Part shown: positions 1 through 11,108 of the stretch, piece after piece
Numbering within the stretch: the first letter of the stretch is position 1
Layout of the letters: every line of letters starts with the position of its first letter
Assembly (NCBI GenBank): GCA_039090855.1
Contig: CM077011.1
Location: 26,503,001 to 26,567,000, forward strand
Direction of reading: 5' to 3'
Origin: Macrothele yani
Lineage: Eukaryota; Arthropoda; Arachnida; Araneae; Macrothelidae
Length of the DNA: 64,000 nt
The notes under the pieces: generated by a model
The model's input: only the letters and a program-made list of their open reading frames with translations
Told to the model about the DNA's origin: nothing
Databases searched by the model: none
Position numbers and translations under genes: made by a program

Positions 1-541
1 AGAAAATCCCAATCCACCATTTCGGCAGGCAAGGTAATGTTAACCCTGTTCTACGACCATCGAGGACCATTGGTTCTTGAGAGCCTACCAAAAGTATCAA
101 CCATCACTGACGAGCGATATTGTCAAACTTTTATGAAGCTTCAACAATTCATCAAAAACAAAAACTTCACTCAGGGTACTGTGCTTCTGCATAATAACGC
201 CCGGCCGCATACAGCAGTTACCACGCAAAAGACATTGCACCGCCTTTGTTGAGAAGTGCTTCAACATACGGCCTGCAGTTCTTACCTATCGCCCTGCGAT
301 TTTCACATCTTTCGGCCTAAGAAAACTTCTCAAAGGCAAGCGTTTCATTTCGGATGATCAAGTGCGTGAAGCTGTAGGTAAATGGTTGCAGCAGCAGCCT
401 GCCTGTTTCTATGCCGCAGTAATGCAAAGACCTGTACAACTATGGAACCGCTGTCCAAATGTTGGGGGCGATTATTTTTAGGTATGTCATGATTTGACAC
501 TTTCAGGCGAAAAATTTCATTACTTTTTGAATAACCCTTAT
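1..541 (+). pseudogene. Mariner transposase C-terminal fragment, cut by the window start
   Basis: The plus strand encodes a mariner (IS630-Tc1-mariner) transposase end. It includes LFYDHRGPLVLESLP, a second catalytic motif HNNARPHTA, then after a frameshift SPCDFHIFRP (third catalytic Asp) and about 290-480 the C-terminal QVREAV-KWLQQQPACFYAA region with WNRC. The second catalytic Asp of the usual HDNARPH is changed to Asn, which should inactivate the enzyme. The 3' terminal repeat probably ends near 541 at a TA, where a Tc1-like element begins. Confidence 0.75.
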
Positions 542-1680
542 ACGTGGTCGAGTCACATTATTGCGCCCACCACCTAATATCCAAAATTTCCGCCGCGTGC
601 AGCGCGGACAGCAGCTAGACGGGCTGGGGTGACTCAATAAGGTGATCGAAGGGGTTCACAGATATGTGTAGCCATGCTGACTGCAGTGCATCTGACAGTT
701 GGTGGAGGGTGTGTGGTGTAGATTCCATAGTGCGAACAACACGATTGGCGTAATCCCACAGATGCTCAATTGGGTTTACGTCTGGGGAATTAGGAGGCCG
801 GGGATGTACTTTGAAGTCTCCATCGTGTTCTTCTAACCACTCTCGGCCATTTCTAGCTGTGTGACACGTCGCATTGTCGTGTGAAAGATCACATCCGCTC
901 CAAGAAAGACAACCAGAATGTATCGGTGTACGTGGTCTGCAAGGATGAATTCATAACGCGTTCGGTCCATAGTGCCTTCCACAGGTATGAGTGAACCCAG
1001 AGAATTTCATTCCCCAGGCCATAACGCTGCCCCCACCAGCTTGTGTTCTTCCAGCAATGGTTGAAGAGTGTTTTTTCTCGGATGTTTCTCGCCTTATAAG
1101 CCAACGTCCGTCCGTTCGATGACGCAAGAAACGTGACTCATCGGAGAAGGCAATCCTTTGCCAATCAGCGGAGGTCCAGTCCCGATACTGCGTGCAAATG
1201 TAAGCCTTTTCTCCGATGCACCTTCGTTAGCTTAGGTTCAGTCATCATCCGTCTGCATCGGAGCCCTATACGCAGCAGGATTCGCTGAAATGTCATTTTA
1301 GACACACTTCCGGTAGCCCCGTGGTTCATTCGGCCTGTGAGTTGCTCCACTGTAGCGTTTCGATCGGCCTTCACGCACCTTCGAAGCCGACATTCAACTC
1401 TCACATCAAAGGCACGTGGAACTCCGCAGTTACCAAATCTCTTATTCGCAATGGTGCCAATTCTCCAATTACAATACACTGTAAGCACAGCAGCACGTGA
1501 ACAGTTCACAAGCCTGTTTCAGAAATATTACCACCCTAGGCCTGAAAGCCGATAATCATCCCTTTTTGCAAATCTGATAAATCGCTCCTTTTATCCATGA
1601 CAGAAACAAGGGATATGTTTTCAGAATGCGTACAGCACAGCTTATATACCCTCCAAGCCAGCTCACGACACGTTCATCAA
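541..1680 (-). pseudogene. Tc1-like transposase, decayed
   Basis: Read on the minus strand from an ATG near 1598, the frame starts MDKRSDLSDLQKGMIIGFQA and continues with a paired HTH region (1165-1509), a disrupted first catalytic block, then SDVNPIEHLWDYANR-like sequence (about 700-830; PDVNPIEHLW is the third catalytic motif) and a C-terminal DHLIE segment near 640. Several stops and frameshifts are present. The left end carries CGAGTCACATTATTGCGCCC near 547, which looks like a Tc1 terminal repeat; the right terminal repeat was not located. Confidence 0.72.
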
Positions 1681-1837
1681 ATCTTTTGCCTCTTGGTCGC
1701 TTAACGTGTGATGTGCTTCACGTGATTCAAATTGACGCACAGTTGATTCATCAGAAAAAGAATTTGGCTCCAATTTTCAGCAGTCCACGACTAATGACGC
1801 TTCCCAAACTGGAGTCCCTTCTTTTTCATGACAGAGG

Positions 1838-2101
1838 TTAGTCTAGGTATGTATGCAGGTTTATAATTTCAAAAATATTTGCTGAGACGTCGGGAAAAAA
1901 TGCTGGTACTAATCTCAGACCCTTTTGAATGCAGAAAGGCCTTGGTTTTCTGGTTTTCGTGCACAGACTCCTCGGAGAACGCATAACTATTCGCCTTATG
2001 GTATTGTCATAACGTAATGTTGTTTTCCTCGGACGCCCACTTCTCTTTCGGTCGCTAAATTCACCTGTACCTCGATATTTCCTGATCGTATTATGAATAT
2101 A
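1838..2101 (-). pseudogene. Tc1-like transposase N-terminal half, downstream piece of an interrupted element
   Basis: The minus-strand frame contains IHNTIRKYRGTGEFSDRKRSGRPRKTT, the second half of the Tc1 DNA-binding region with its GRPR linker (quoted only in part here: key residues GRPRKTT at about 2015-2035). The frame is cut at 2101 by insertion of another Tc1 element; the missing N-terminus resumes at 3324-3436 on the far side. Confidence 0.75.
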
Positions 2102-3321
2102 CACTGAGTGGCCACTTTATTATGACCACCTGACAGTTTTAAGCAAATGAGCTATGGCTGCACGCTGTTGCCGCCAGAGGGCGAGGCTAGTATAAAAAGT
2201 GAAAGATTAGTGCTTGCGACAGTAGCAGAAGTGATTGTTGGGTGACGAGATGAGTAAAAAATGCGATTTGATGGACTTTCAACGTGAGATGATTGTATGA
2301 GCTCTGAGCCATGGACCGAGTATCACCGAAACCGCACATTCGTGAAATGTTCCAGAGCAGCTGTTGTTAAAGTGTTTAAAGACTGGACTGTCAGCCAAAA
2401 AACTGGGTCTCTACGTGCAACGTGTGGTCGTCATCAACTGGTGACTGCTCGGGCGGAACGGAGAGTGTCCCGACTGTTATCAGGCAACAGAAGAGCAACA
2501 GTGCGGCAAATTACAGACCATCTCAATCAAAGATTCCTCAAATGATCTCTGCACGCACTGTTCGCCGTGCACTGCATCGGATGGGATATGGCAGCCGAAG
2601 GCCTGTTCGAACACATTTGCTGTCTGCAGTTAACAAGAGAAAACGTCTCCAGTTCGCACAGGAGCACAAGGATTGAACAGTCGATAATTGGAAACAAATT
2701 ATCTGGTCCGATGAATCTCGTTTGTTTTCAGTTGCACCATGCCGATGGCCGAGTGAGAATTTGGCGGAAACAGCCCGAAAGCATAGACCCGAAATGCATT
2801 GCTACAACCCTTGAAGCTGGCGGAGGCAACGTTATGGTTTGGGGAATGTTTTGCTCGCATGCTTCGGGCCCATTAATTCGTGTTGATCAACGTCTGACTG
2901 GCACATCATATCTAAACATCGTTACGGACCAAGTGCATCCTGTCATGTGGATGGTTTGTCCCAATGGCGATGGCTACTTTCAACAAGATAATGCGTCCTG
3001 CCATAGTGCTCTTGTACAGGATTGGTTTCAGGAACATGCCGGTGAGTTTACTTTTCTTAGGTGGCCCCCACAGTTTCCAGATCTCAACCCCATTGAGAAT
3101 TTGTGGGATGAAGTTGAACGAGCCATCAGACAGCTAGACTCACAACCCTGCAATCTCACACTCCTGGAAAGTGTTATTCATCAAGCATGGTCTCAGATTC
3201 CACAAACCACCTATCAACATCTCGTGGAGTCCATGCCACGAAGAATCGACGCAGTATTAAAAGCAAAAGGTGGCCCAACGAAGTACTGAGGGGGTGGCCA
3301 TAATAAAGTGGCCACTCAGTG
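2102..3321 (+). mobile_element. Tc1-like element inserted in an older Tc1
   Basis: A 1220-bp element bounded by near-perfect inverted repeats CACTGAGTGGCCACTTTATT and its complement, flanked by TA on both sides. It lies inside another Tc1 transposase gene (minus-strand pieces 1838-2101 and 3324-3436). The terminal repeats share the GTGGCCA-TAATAA pattern with the fragment at 29140-29512, suggesting the same family. Confidence 0.88.
2250..3289 (+). pseudogene. Tc1 transposase of the nested element, frameshifted
   Basis: The start ATG at 2250 begins MSKKCDLMDFQREMIV followed by an in-frame stop. The paired DNA-binding domain continues in other frames (CSRAAVVKVFKDW, about 2350-2395; RVSRLLSGNRRATVRQI, about 2464-2514). 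The first catalytic motif IWSDESRLF lies near 2700, followed by a frameshift, and an uninterrupted 2720-3289 segment contains VMVWGMF, the second catalytic motif YFQQDNASCH, and the third PDLNPIENLW, spacing as in DD34E Tc1 enzymes. The C-terminus ends RRIDAVLKAKGGPTKY. All three catalytic acidic residues are present but at least three frame breaks remain. Confidence 0.85.
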
Positions 3322-3323
3322 TA

Positions 3324-3436
3324 TATAGCAGTCTTGCTCTTTCTGTTTATGTCACGTTCGGATTATCCTTTATGATATAAAGTCACTATTTTTGCCCTCT
3401 GAGTGACACTTAATGACGCTTTTTTTGCCCATTTTT
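3324..3436 (-). pseudogene. N-terminus of the interrupted Tc1 transposase
   Basis: On the minus strand an ATG near 3434 begins MGKKSVIKCHSEGK and continues, with frame breaks, into YSER-INRKSKTA, the usual Tc1 opening (Met-Gly-Lys ... GYSERDI ... KTAIHN). It abuts the nested element at 3321-3323 and matches the continuation at 2101, so the two pieces are one gene split by insertion at a TA inside the helix-turn-helix. Confidence 0.72.
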
Positions 3437-3921
3437 CCCTACATAGAAAATACGCACAAAACCTCTCAGCATGAAAGCCAGAAGCAAACTGACGCTCGCA
3501 CGCTTCCCCCAACTCTATCGACAGCTGATACTGTAGGATGATGCAACACCGACAGGATATTGAGTAATACAGACAGTAGCTGACGCAATCAGCAGAAATC
3601 TCCTAATACCAACAGGTGGTCTTAAAGTTTCGCAAATGACTGTATAACGACAACATGACGTAATGACGTACTACTGCGGTGACGTATGAGAAGAATCAGA
3701 AAACTTGCAGGGATATGTCTTCCGATGTAGAATAGCTACCTCCGGAATAGAAAGCCGTTGTTCGAATCCCGCCACCTGCAGAAAAGGTTTTACGCTGTAC
3801 TCTAAAAACTCGGAAGTCCAAACAACGTAATTACAGAAACCAGTATACTTTGCTTATACACTTCCAATATTAAAACACGAAACACTGTTACCAATATTTT
3901 GAAAGTTACAGTAATTCTAAT
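3437..3921. other. Unassigned sequence between Tc1 elements
   Basis: No coding signal recognised. A B-box-like GTTCGAATCCC lies near 3763-3773 after a weak A-box-like stretch, so it may be a decayed tRNA-derived repeat. Confidence 0.4.
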
Positions 3922-3923
3922 TA

Positions 3924-5344
3924 CACTAGCGGAAAGTGAAAAAAGAACACCAAGAAGGAGACGTCTGGTACCAGCGAAATTTATACAGGATAATAACGGA
4001 ATACAGAGGATAACCTGATCAAAACATTATGGCAAAATACAGCTAGCTGTATTTGCTGGTAAACTGAAAAATAACATTTCCATGTAACATGGTTAGTACG
4101 AGGTTGAACCGCCATGAACTGCGTCACACTGTGCAATTCTGGCATGGAGTCTGTCGTACAGATGTTGGATGTAAGTTTGGGGTATTGAGTTCCAAGCATC
4201 CTCAACCTGGACGAGTAAATCGGGGATGGTCGTGGCTGACCGTGGAGACCGGATAAAATCGTCGTCCCATAAAATCCCACACGTGCTCAGTGGAGGACAA
4301 ATCCGGTGAACGTGCAGGCCATGGAAGTTGTCTCACACCCTGAAGTGCATGTTGCGTTACCCGTGCCGTGTGTGGGCGTGCGTTATCTTGCTGGAAAACA
4401 CCACGATGGACCGACCTTGCAAATGGCACAACAACGGGCTGAATGATGTTGTTGATGTAGGAGGTGCTGTTTAACGTACCCGGTACAAACACTAGTTGTG
4501 TACGGGAGTGATAGCTGATCGCTCCACACACCAGGAGACCAGGTGTAGGCCCTGTGTGTCGCTGCCGGATGCAAGAAGGGTGGAGATGCTCCCCTGTGCG
4601 TCTGCGAACACGCATACGGCCTCGGAGGCTCCCAAGTAGAATCTGCTTTCATCGCTGAACACGACAGATCGCCATTGCGTGCTCCAGTGCAGATGTTGGC
4701 GACACCACTGCAGCCGTTCCAGACGGTGGGCTGGAGCCAGAGGTACACATGCCAGAGGCACACGTGCACATAGTCCTGCATCCAGTAGACGGTTGCGGAT
4801 TCTTCGCACAGTCACCTCAGGTGCAACGGCAGCTCGGATTTGCGTCGCAGTGGATGTTCTGCTTGATAACGCCGCTCTTCTTATGCGTCAATCGGTCCGC
4901 TCATCGGTCCGTCTCTGATTCCCGGTTCCACGTCTTCTCGTGTGGGAATGTTCCTCAGACCATCTACGCCACCATCGTACCACCACCTGTACTTCCCGTC
5001 CAATTCGCTCCGCAATACGACGATACGACCACCCGGCCTCGCGGAATCCGACTAGACGACCTCGCTCAAAGTCCGATAGCTGCTGAAATCGTACACGTCT
5101 TCCATGTCCAGGAATTGCAGCTCCTTCAGGGTCTTCGCACGTGTCTGATTACATTCACTTCGCCGTACTCCTTAAATATCACCGACGATAATTTGCATAT
5201 TATGCCGTGCTGTGGCGTAAGCGCTAACCGGTTGGTCCCGAAATTAGCATCACACCTACGTAAACTCGACCCCATTAACATATGTAAATTTCATGATCGT
5301 CCGCCACTTCCTTCTTGGTGTTCTTTTTTCACTTTCCAGCAGTG
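3924..5344 (-). mobile_element. Tc1-like element with decayed transposase
   Basis: A 1421-bp element with about 38-bp inverted repeats (CACTAGCGGAAAGTGAAAAA on the left; the right end reads the complement of CACTGCTGGAAAGTGAAAAA) and TA on each side. On the minus strand, TVRRIRNRLLDAGLCARVPL and FSDESRFYLGASE (first catalytic Asp) lie at 4492-4815; HTGPTPGLLVCGAISYHSR, the second motif QQDNARPHTARV and SPDLSSTEHVWDFMG (third, Glu retained) lie at 4202-4615. Frames overlap, so at least two shifts separate the blocks. It is the same subfamily as the 53662-55084 element. It ends only 45 bp from the receptor exon donor at 5388. Confidence 0.88.
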
Positions 5345-5388
5345 TATATTTCCTTAGTAAACGAAAGGAGGTAAGATATACAACTTAC

Positions 5389-5678
5389 ATTCTATTAATA
5401 GCATTCAAATATTGTTTCGGAAAAGAATTGCTGAAAGCCATTACTTTCCACAGCTCTAAGAACCCTTGTTCGGACAAATGAAAGTTGCATGGAAGACCAC
5501 TGAGGTAACGCCCAGCAAGGAAACTCTTCAAACTGGCTGTGTCAGTTATGATTGCGTGAGAGCCTTCGAGCACTCGATCTAATGCGACACGCTGAAAATC
5601 ACCGAAAGTAATGAGTGATTGATCTTCGTGCTTTTTAACCCTCCGAAAAATCTCCTGAAAGGACGAGACAAGGGAGAT
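5389..5678 (-). CDS. Ionotropic receptor exon: S2 ligand-binding lobe
   Basis: This 290-base exon encodes ISLVSSFQEIFRRVKKHEDQ, then TFGDFQRVALDRVLEG, SHAIITDTASLKSFLAGR and LWKVMAFSNSFPKQYLNAINR. The order 'amphipathic helix, RVLEG-hydrophobics-D, then hydrophobic-FP-x(5)-AI' is that of the S2 lobe; the acidic residue of IITD aligns with the Glu/Asp that binds the ligand amino group in iGluRs. The minus-strand acceptor is TTCTTTTTTCCAG|ATCTCC and the donor is AGAAT|GTAAGT, a near-consensus 5' splice site. It starts in phase 0, agreeing with the TM3 exon, and ends in phase 2. The missing TM4 exon must lie downstream; nothing convincing is seen in 1-5388, which is Tc1/mariner sequence. Confidence 0.84.
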
Positions 5679-5989
5679 CTGGAAAAAAGAAAGCAATACC
5701 ATTAATAAACGTCTAATAAGAACCTTTTAAAAATACGAAACGTTATTTATCACGAAATTCAATATTTCACTTGCTCATAATACTGCAATGCTTTATTTAC
5801 AATACAATTATTTATTGCACACATTTAAAACTTACAGTTATATGAAAATGCAATACACCAGGAGGAATCTGAACACATTTGTTGTAAGGCGATTCCCCCT
5901 ATGAGATGTAAGAAAAAGAATAAAACACATGGCATATATGAAAGCAAGTAAGATGGTTATAACAGAAGCACCACTGTTAGCAGCATGCT

Positions 5990-6590
5990 TGGAACTACAA
6001 TTTAATGATAGGGTTGAGATTCGTTATGGAGATCAGGGTGATTTACAATGTAATTTTGCAGAGACAAGGAAAACTTTTTGAAATTTTCCAGGGATCTGAT
6101 GCTCTCTGAGAGATTATTCCATAGGATAATGGCTTTATACAGTATGCTATTTAAACCATAATTAAGTCTAACACACGGCTGACATAATTTGTTGTTAGCA
6201 ACAGATCTGGTGAAGATAGAATAATCCCGATATTTGATGTCTGATTGAAAAATAGGCAGTTTAAGATGCATTATTTTAAAAAACATGATACCTAGTTTCA
6301 AGGTAAAAATTTCATGAATTTTTAGAATATTTAGTTTTAGAAATAATGGTTTTGAATGAAACATGTAATCTGTGTTCAGCATATAGCGAACAGATTTCTT
6401 CTGTAATTTGAGCAAGCATAACTTATTGTTTGCACTTATATTTGAATACCAAGATTCCAGACAATAGGAGAGATGGGTATAAATAAAAGCATAGTAAAAT
6501 GTTTTTAGGACATTGATAGGGAAGAGATGCTGTAACGTATACTCTATATTCACTTTCCTTTTGATTTTACTATCTCTGGTTATTTTATTT
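5990..6590 (-). pseudogene. LINE reverse transcriptase, C-terminal part
   Basis: The minus-strand frame 6553-6002 gives 183 residues with FPINVLKTFYYAFIYTHLSYC, LLKLQKKSVRYML, PLFLKLNILKIHEIFTLKLG, and a C-terminal ILWNNLSESIRSLENFKKF. This is the connection and C-terminal region of CR1/L2/Rex-type LINE ORF2 proteins, after the polymerase core. The frame continues a little upstream to about 6590. The preceding part of the same ORF is found at 7213-7345, so an insertion of about 620 bp separates them. Confidence 0.8.
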
Positions 6591-6599
6591 TTCTATGTA

Positions 6600-7212
6600 A
6601 ATTATCTTCTTACTGAACGAGATGTTATTTCACCCGCTGAATGAGATCTGGCAATGAGTGTAAGTCATGACGTGGTGGTAGCCAGTATAAATAGGCGCGT
6701 TCAACGATACCCAAGGAGAGCGTTTGTTGTTGTACCGAGAGAGTTTGTTGTTGTATTGAGAGCTTCGTTCTATGTGATTACTTTGATTCTTCATTATTGT
6801 GAAACGAGTTGTGTGTGTGCTTTGGATGATTCCAGAGTTATATAATAAAAGAGCTTTGTCGTAAGTACGTCTTTCTCAATTCATAGTTTTTGTCAGATCT
6901 CTGTCTGGCTGTTAGGTTTATGTTATTAGTTGATTATCATTAACAACCAGCGTTAAGACTTTATTCATCCTAATTACTGCTACAACATTACTACCAGTTA
7001 TAAGTTTGTTCAATACTATTACTACACTACTAGCAGGAGACTTTATTCATGATCTTAATTAACTAGTAACAACAACCATTTGAATTCACTATTAGAAGCT
7101 TAGTACAAGCATATAATTCAGTAGTAGAAGCATTATAAAACATTACTAGCTGGTAAAAGAGGATATTCATTATAATTAGCTTAACAGCTAGAAAAGAGCT
7201 TTATTCATTATA
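6600..7212 (+). mobile_element. Probable solo LTR inserted in the LINE
   Basis: Sequence between the two LINE pieces starts near TGTTATTTCACCC (6613) and contains a TATA-box TATAAATAGGCGCG at about 6687, an AATAAA signal at about 6843 followed by GTCGTAAGTACG, and an AT-rich remainder with repeated TTTATTCAT motifs (6959, 7042, 7200). The promoter-then-polyA layout suggests an LTR. Exact ends and a target duplication could not be fixed. Confidence 0.45.
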
Positions 7213-7345
7213 ATGCTTAATTTTACCAAGCAGGCCAACCTGTAAGGAAACGTTTTTTAAAACAAACTGAACATGCGCATTCCAGTTAAAGAATTCATCA
7301 AACCAAACACCAAGATACTGAACTTTGTCCATTTAATAACACCAT
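7213..7345 (-). pseudogene. LINE reverse transcriptase fragment (upstream piece)
   Basis: The minus strand encodes DKVQYLGVWFDEFFNWNAHV and VSLQVGLLGKIK, the 'YLG-x-D...W..H' segment that follows the polymerase palm in LINE ORF2. It directly precedes, in protein order, the 6590-6002 piece. Confidence 0.72.
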
Positions 7346-7394
7346 GCCGCTTTTAGTAATTTTATTTTAAAAAATGCTCATGCTACTTTTTTTA

Positions 7395-8591
7395 TTTGGG
7401 GTATGCAAAATTTTCTGCCATTTTAAGGAGACAGGAACAATTAAGAAACCAGCACACATTTATTCAGAGAAATGATGGCCGTTAGCATCAATGACCTTTT
7501 GCCATTTTTCAGGCAACAAATGAATGCCCCTGTGATAGAAGGACTCCAGCTTTGAGCTGAAGAACGCAGTGACAAAATTTTCCACCTCTGAAACTGTGGT
7601 GAACCGCTGTTGGGCTAGGGCATGTTGCACAGAGCGAAACAGATGAACGTGTGAGGGTGCAATGTCCGGGGAGTAAGTTGGGTGCGGTAAAACTTCCCAG
7701 TGTAACTATTCAAGGGTTGATTTCGTGGTGGCACCGACATGTGGCCTGGCATTATCGTGTAACAGGATGACTGGGAGGCGTCCTTTAACTGTTCATGGGC
7801 GTTTTTGCTGGATTGTGGCGTTCAGTTTCATCAGCTGATCGCTACATCGTTGTGCAATGATTGTTTCGCCCGGTTTCAACAGTTCGAAGTACATCACTCC
7901 GTATACATCCCACCACACACACAACAGCACCTTCGTTCCGTGGATATGCTGTTTTCAGTGGATGTTGATTGTTGGCCTGGGTCGACCCAGGATTGCTTGC
8001 GCTCGGGGTTGTCGTAATAGACCCATTTTTCATCCCCGATGACAACCTTCCACAAGAATTTCTTCCTTTGAAACCTCTACAGTAACGACATGCAGATGTC
8101 CAATCGTTGACCACTATTACGCTTCGTTAAAGTATGCGGAACTCACTTACCAATCTTCTGGATCTTCCCCAAGGCCTGTAGACGCCGTACCATCGTCGAT
8201 TGAGCCACTTTCAAACGTTTCGCCAGTTGCGTGGTCGATTGTGTGGCATCCTCTTGCAAAAGCGATTCCAGCTCCTCGTCTGCGAGTTCTTGAGGTCTAT
8301 CTGCACGTAACTTGTCTTCCAAGCTTTGATCTGCTTTCTTAAACCTGGCAATCCATTCAGGACACGTTCGCTCACCCATAACCGTTTCGCCATACATGCC
8401 TGACATATTGAACCGTATGCTTCACTCGGACTTTTTCGCTAAATTAAACATGAATAACCAATAATGCCGCAAATGAACTTTATCGGCAGCCATGCTTGGC
8501 TTCATATACAAACTGACAGCACGGGTTGACGGCTGGTTAGCCCCCTACATCGCCTACTAGCGGAGGCGGCAGAAGCTTTGCATTCCCCGAA
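7395..8591 (-). mobile_element. Mariner element, decayed transposase
   Basis: About 24-bp inverted repeats (TTTGGGGTATGCAAAATTTT at the left; complement of TTCGGGGAATGCAAAGCTTC at the right) with TA flanks delimit 1197 bp. On the minus strand the gene starts MAADKVHLRHYWLFMFNLAK near 8494, with a stop soon after. It continues with the HTH region ERTCPEWIARFKKADQSLED and QLAKRLKVAQSTMVRRL (8143-8406), a first catalytic IGDEKWVYYDN near 8030, a second HDNARPH near 7760, and a third [12 protein letters not shown] in which the final Asp appears changed to His. Multiple stops. Confidence 0.85.
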
Positions 8592-8794
8592 TATCATGCA
8601 AAAGTAAAAATTTATTCCCAAGTAACAATCAATGACGAGTCATACAAGAAAGCAGCAGGATGATTTTATCGGCTACGGAATAAGTTCGAAATTTCATCTC
8701 ATATTGGTTCCACTTGACGTTATGATTTCTTTTCCAAGCAAATTTCTTCATTTCGTTCCTTTTTTCATAGCGTGAAGGCACCCATTGTTCTAAT

Positions 8795-9275
8795 GCAGGA
8801 GTTCTTAACCTATGGGTAGCGACCAGAACCTGGGTCACCGTAGCTTTTTAGTAAAAAAATTAAAGTGTTAATTTTTTTTTTAATTTTAAATTTTAAACAT
8901 CCTTCTTGTTTAACACGTGTAAAGGTTCTGCAACTTCTGTAAATGACATCACGGGGACCACCAGCATGACTTCTTCCGGTCACTGGGATCGTGGTAACTT
9001 TTAGAATATCACAGCATTGTAAAATGTCCCCGTAAACTTTAATTTTTCCCCTAAATTTAAAGTAAAAATCTCCAACATTGAAACCCTGCCCCCCCCCCGA
9101 ATCCTATGAGAAACGATCAACAAATGCGACACGGAAATCAGACGTCAGAGATATTATTACATTAGCATTTTTAATTGAAAGATAGACCCATGGGTCGCGA
9201 AGTTGATCGTCTTGTTGATTTTGGATCTTGGCCAAAGAAAAAAAAAAGATTTAGAACCCCATTGTAAGGCATACG
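8795..9275. mobile_element. hAT-like non-autonomous repeat
   Basis: Ends resemble common hAT termini: GCAGGAGTTCTTAACCTATG near 8796 and TTTAGAACCCCATTG near 9252-9266 (inverted). Internal GGGTCAC/GGGTCGCG motifs near each end are also inverted. No coding sequence; an 8-bp target duplication is not clear. Confidence 0.45.
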
Positions 9276-9662
9276 GTCCTTTAAGCTTTTCATTTTTTCA
9301 ATTATGTAAAATTTTGTTGCTGGTCTTTAGGTTTTCCACACTGAACGTCACGTCTGAACTATGATGAGGTTTTCTTCTCTAGGCTATTACTGGCAGTCAG
9401 ACAAGCCATGATAACTACTATGAATTCAGGGAACAGGTAACCTGAGGAGGCTGATTAGCCACCTTTCTCACGTTAATGTTTATTATGTCTATGAATGTGT
9501 GTAATTATATGCTACCAGGTCTGCAAATATGCTACAGTTTTTTGTGGTATTAAACCATTGACTATTCTGAGGAATACATTTCTTACTCTGAGAATTTGAT
9601 TGTAAGTAACAACATTTTTGTATGTGTTTTTTTTTCTTTATGTCGTACTATTGATTCCTGAA

Positions 9663-9800
9663 TTGCAGGCCCGGTGGTGCACTGGGCTAAGCGCTGGCTT
9701 ATGGCCATTCGTCCGAGATGGATTCGAATCCCGGTAAGGCATGGATGTTGTGTTTGTCTTAGGACACTGACTTTCAGTAAAAATAAATAAATAAAAATAA
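9663..9800 (+). mobile_element. tRNA-derived SINE, 5' part
   Basis: A diverged head of the SINE family that occurs throughout the window: A-box region CCCGGTGGTGCACTGGGCTA, B box GGATTCGAATCCCGG, then GGCATGGATGTTGTGTTTGT. It ends in a simple AAATAAATA tail after losing the rest of the body. Confidence 0.75.
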
Positions 9801-9956
9801 GAAAGCCATGGATCATTGTAAATTGGCGCTCTAATAATTTTTTGAGTGTTATGATAGCGTACTATTGTAACAAGAATCTTCATAAAGTAGCGACCGAGCT
9901 ATTTTGTATTTTCTGTTAGCATAGTATTAAACCTTGAATCATCATACGGTAATACA

Positions 9957-10660
9957 AGGTGATTCATCTGATTTCAGAAGTGCATAACTCCATACCTATC
10001 AATCTTGTATGGCCTGGGCATACACCAAATAAAAGAGCAAAGCTAAGAGCGTTTCCTCAACAAAATGCTCCCTTGCCATTGGTCTCACTGAAACCCATGA
10101 TTTGGTGCTCCACAGGCGGCCACTTAGGTCACGGGAACTTACACTATGCAACTTCTTCTTTTGGGGGTATCTTAAGGATATTGTGTAAAAGCCACTGTTA
10201 CGTACAATCCTAGATGAGCTCAAAAACCGCGTTGTTACTGCGGTGAAGTAAGTTACATCGGACATGCTGGAACGAGTGAACCTGCGCATTAGACATGTTG
10301 CCTACAACCCTGGAGCACATCCAGGATTGTAGGCAACGGTGGAATGTACACAATATCCTTAACATACCCCCAAAAGAAGAGGTTGCACAGTGTGAGTTAC
10401 AGTGGCCTAAATGGCCAGCTTTTGAACACCAAGTCATGGGGTCCACTGCGACCAATCCAATGGCAAGGGAACACTTTGTTGAGGAAATGGCGAACAACAC
10501 AGTGCCAATGTGGCCGCCTCACAGTGACAGTGAAGTCCACTCTTGGCGACCTACTAAATCTCAGAGAGTTATCCTTTCATTTGGTGTATCCTCAGGCCAT
10601 ATACTGTCGATAGGTATGAAATTAAGCTCTTCTGAACTCAGACGAATCATTTTCAACTAC
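9957..10660. mobile_element. Fold-back made of two inverted mariner-like transposase ends
   Basis: The left arm (plus strand) encodes a transposase end: TLCNFFFWGYLKDIV near 10140-10180, then LDELKNRVVTAVK and SDMLERVNLRIRH near 10210-10290. The right arm is its reverse complement with moderate divergence. The apex is a hairpin GTTGCCTACAACCCTGGA / TCCAGGATTGTAGGCAAC around 10302-10342. The third catalytic region is recognisable only in decayed form. Confidence 0.7.
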
Positions 10661-10793
10661 CATGAAGTATACAGGGTGATCAGAATCGACCGCACAATAA
10701 ACCTACCGGACGATTCCTCGTGGAGGAAGAAGCCGAAAACCGTTGTCCGATCGGACGTCACATTCCAGAGATATACGCGCCCAAAGTTTCGTG

Positions 10794-11022
10794 AGCCGCC
10801 CCGGTGGCGCAGTGGTCTAAGGCGTTGGTCTCTGATCATTCGTCCGTAAGGGGTCCGGGTTCGAATCCCGGTGAGTCATGGATGTTGTGTTTGTCTTACG
10901 GCACTGGCTCTCTCCCTTCCCTGGAACCAGTGACCCTAAATTAGGGACGGGCGACTTCTTATAGCCCATTGGGTTGTTCACGGTGGTCGTTAAACCTCCA
11001 ATCAAAAAAAAAAAAAAATTCG
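10794..11022 (+). mobile_element. tRNA-derived SINE, full length
   Basis: Full copy: CCGCCCCGGTGGCGCAGTGG (A-box region), GGGTTCGAATCCCGG (B box), the 150-bp body with CTGGAACCAGTGACCCTAAA and a terminal CCTCCAATC(A)14. A TTCGTGA target duplication flanks it, and the host transposon's inverted repeat resumes immediately after. Confidence 0.92.
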
Positions 11023-11108
11023 TGACGTCACATCCGGTAACGCACATGCTCGCTGAAGAGCGACGTGGATAGTTATACAGACGAACGTATTACAAGGCAT
11101 TCAATCCA

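Noticed and set aside
889..1104. 71-codon minus-strand frame as a separate gene
   Set aside because: Shadow of the decayed Tc1 transposase in another frame.
3437..3921. TM4 exon of the receptor downstream of 5389
   Set aside because: Minus-strand reading shows no hydrophobic helix with flanking acceptor in phase 2.
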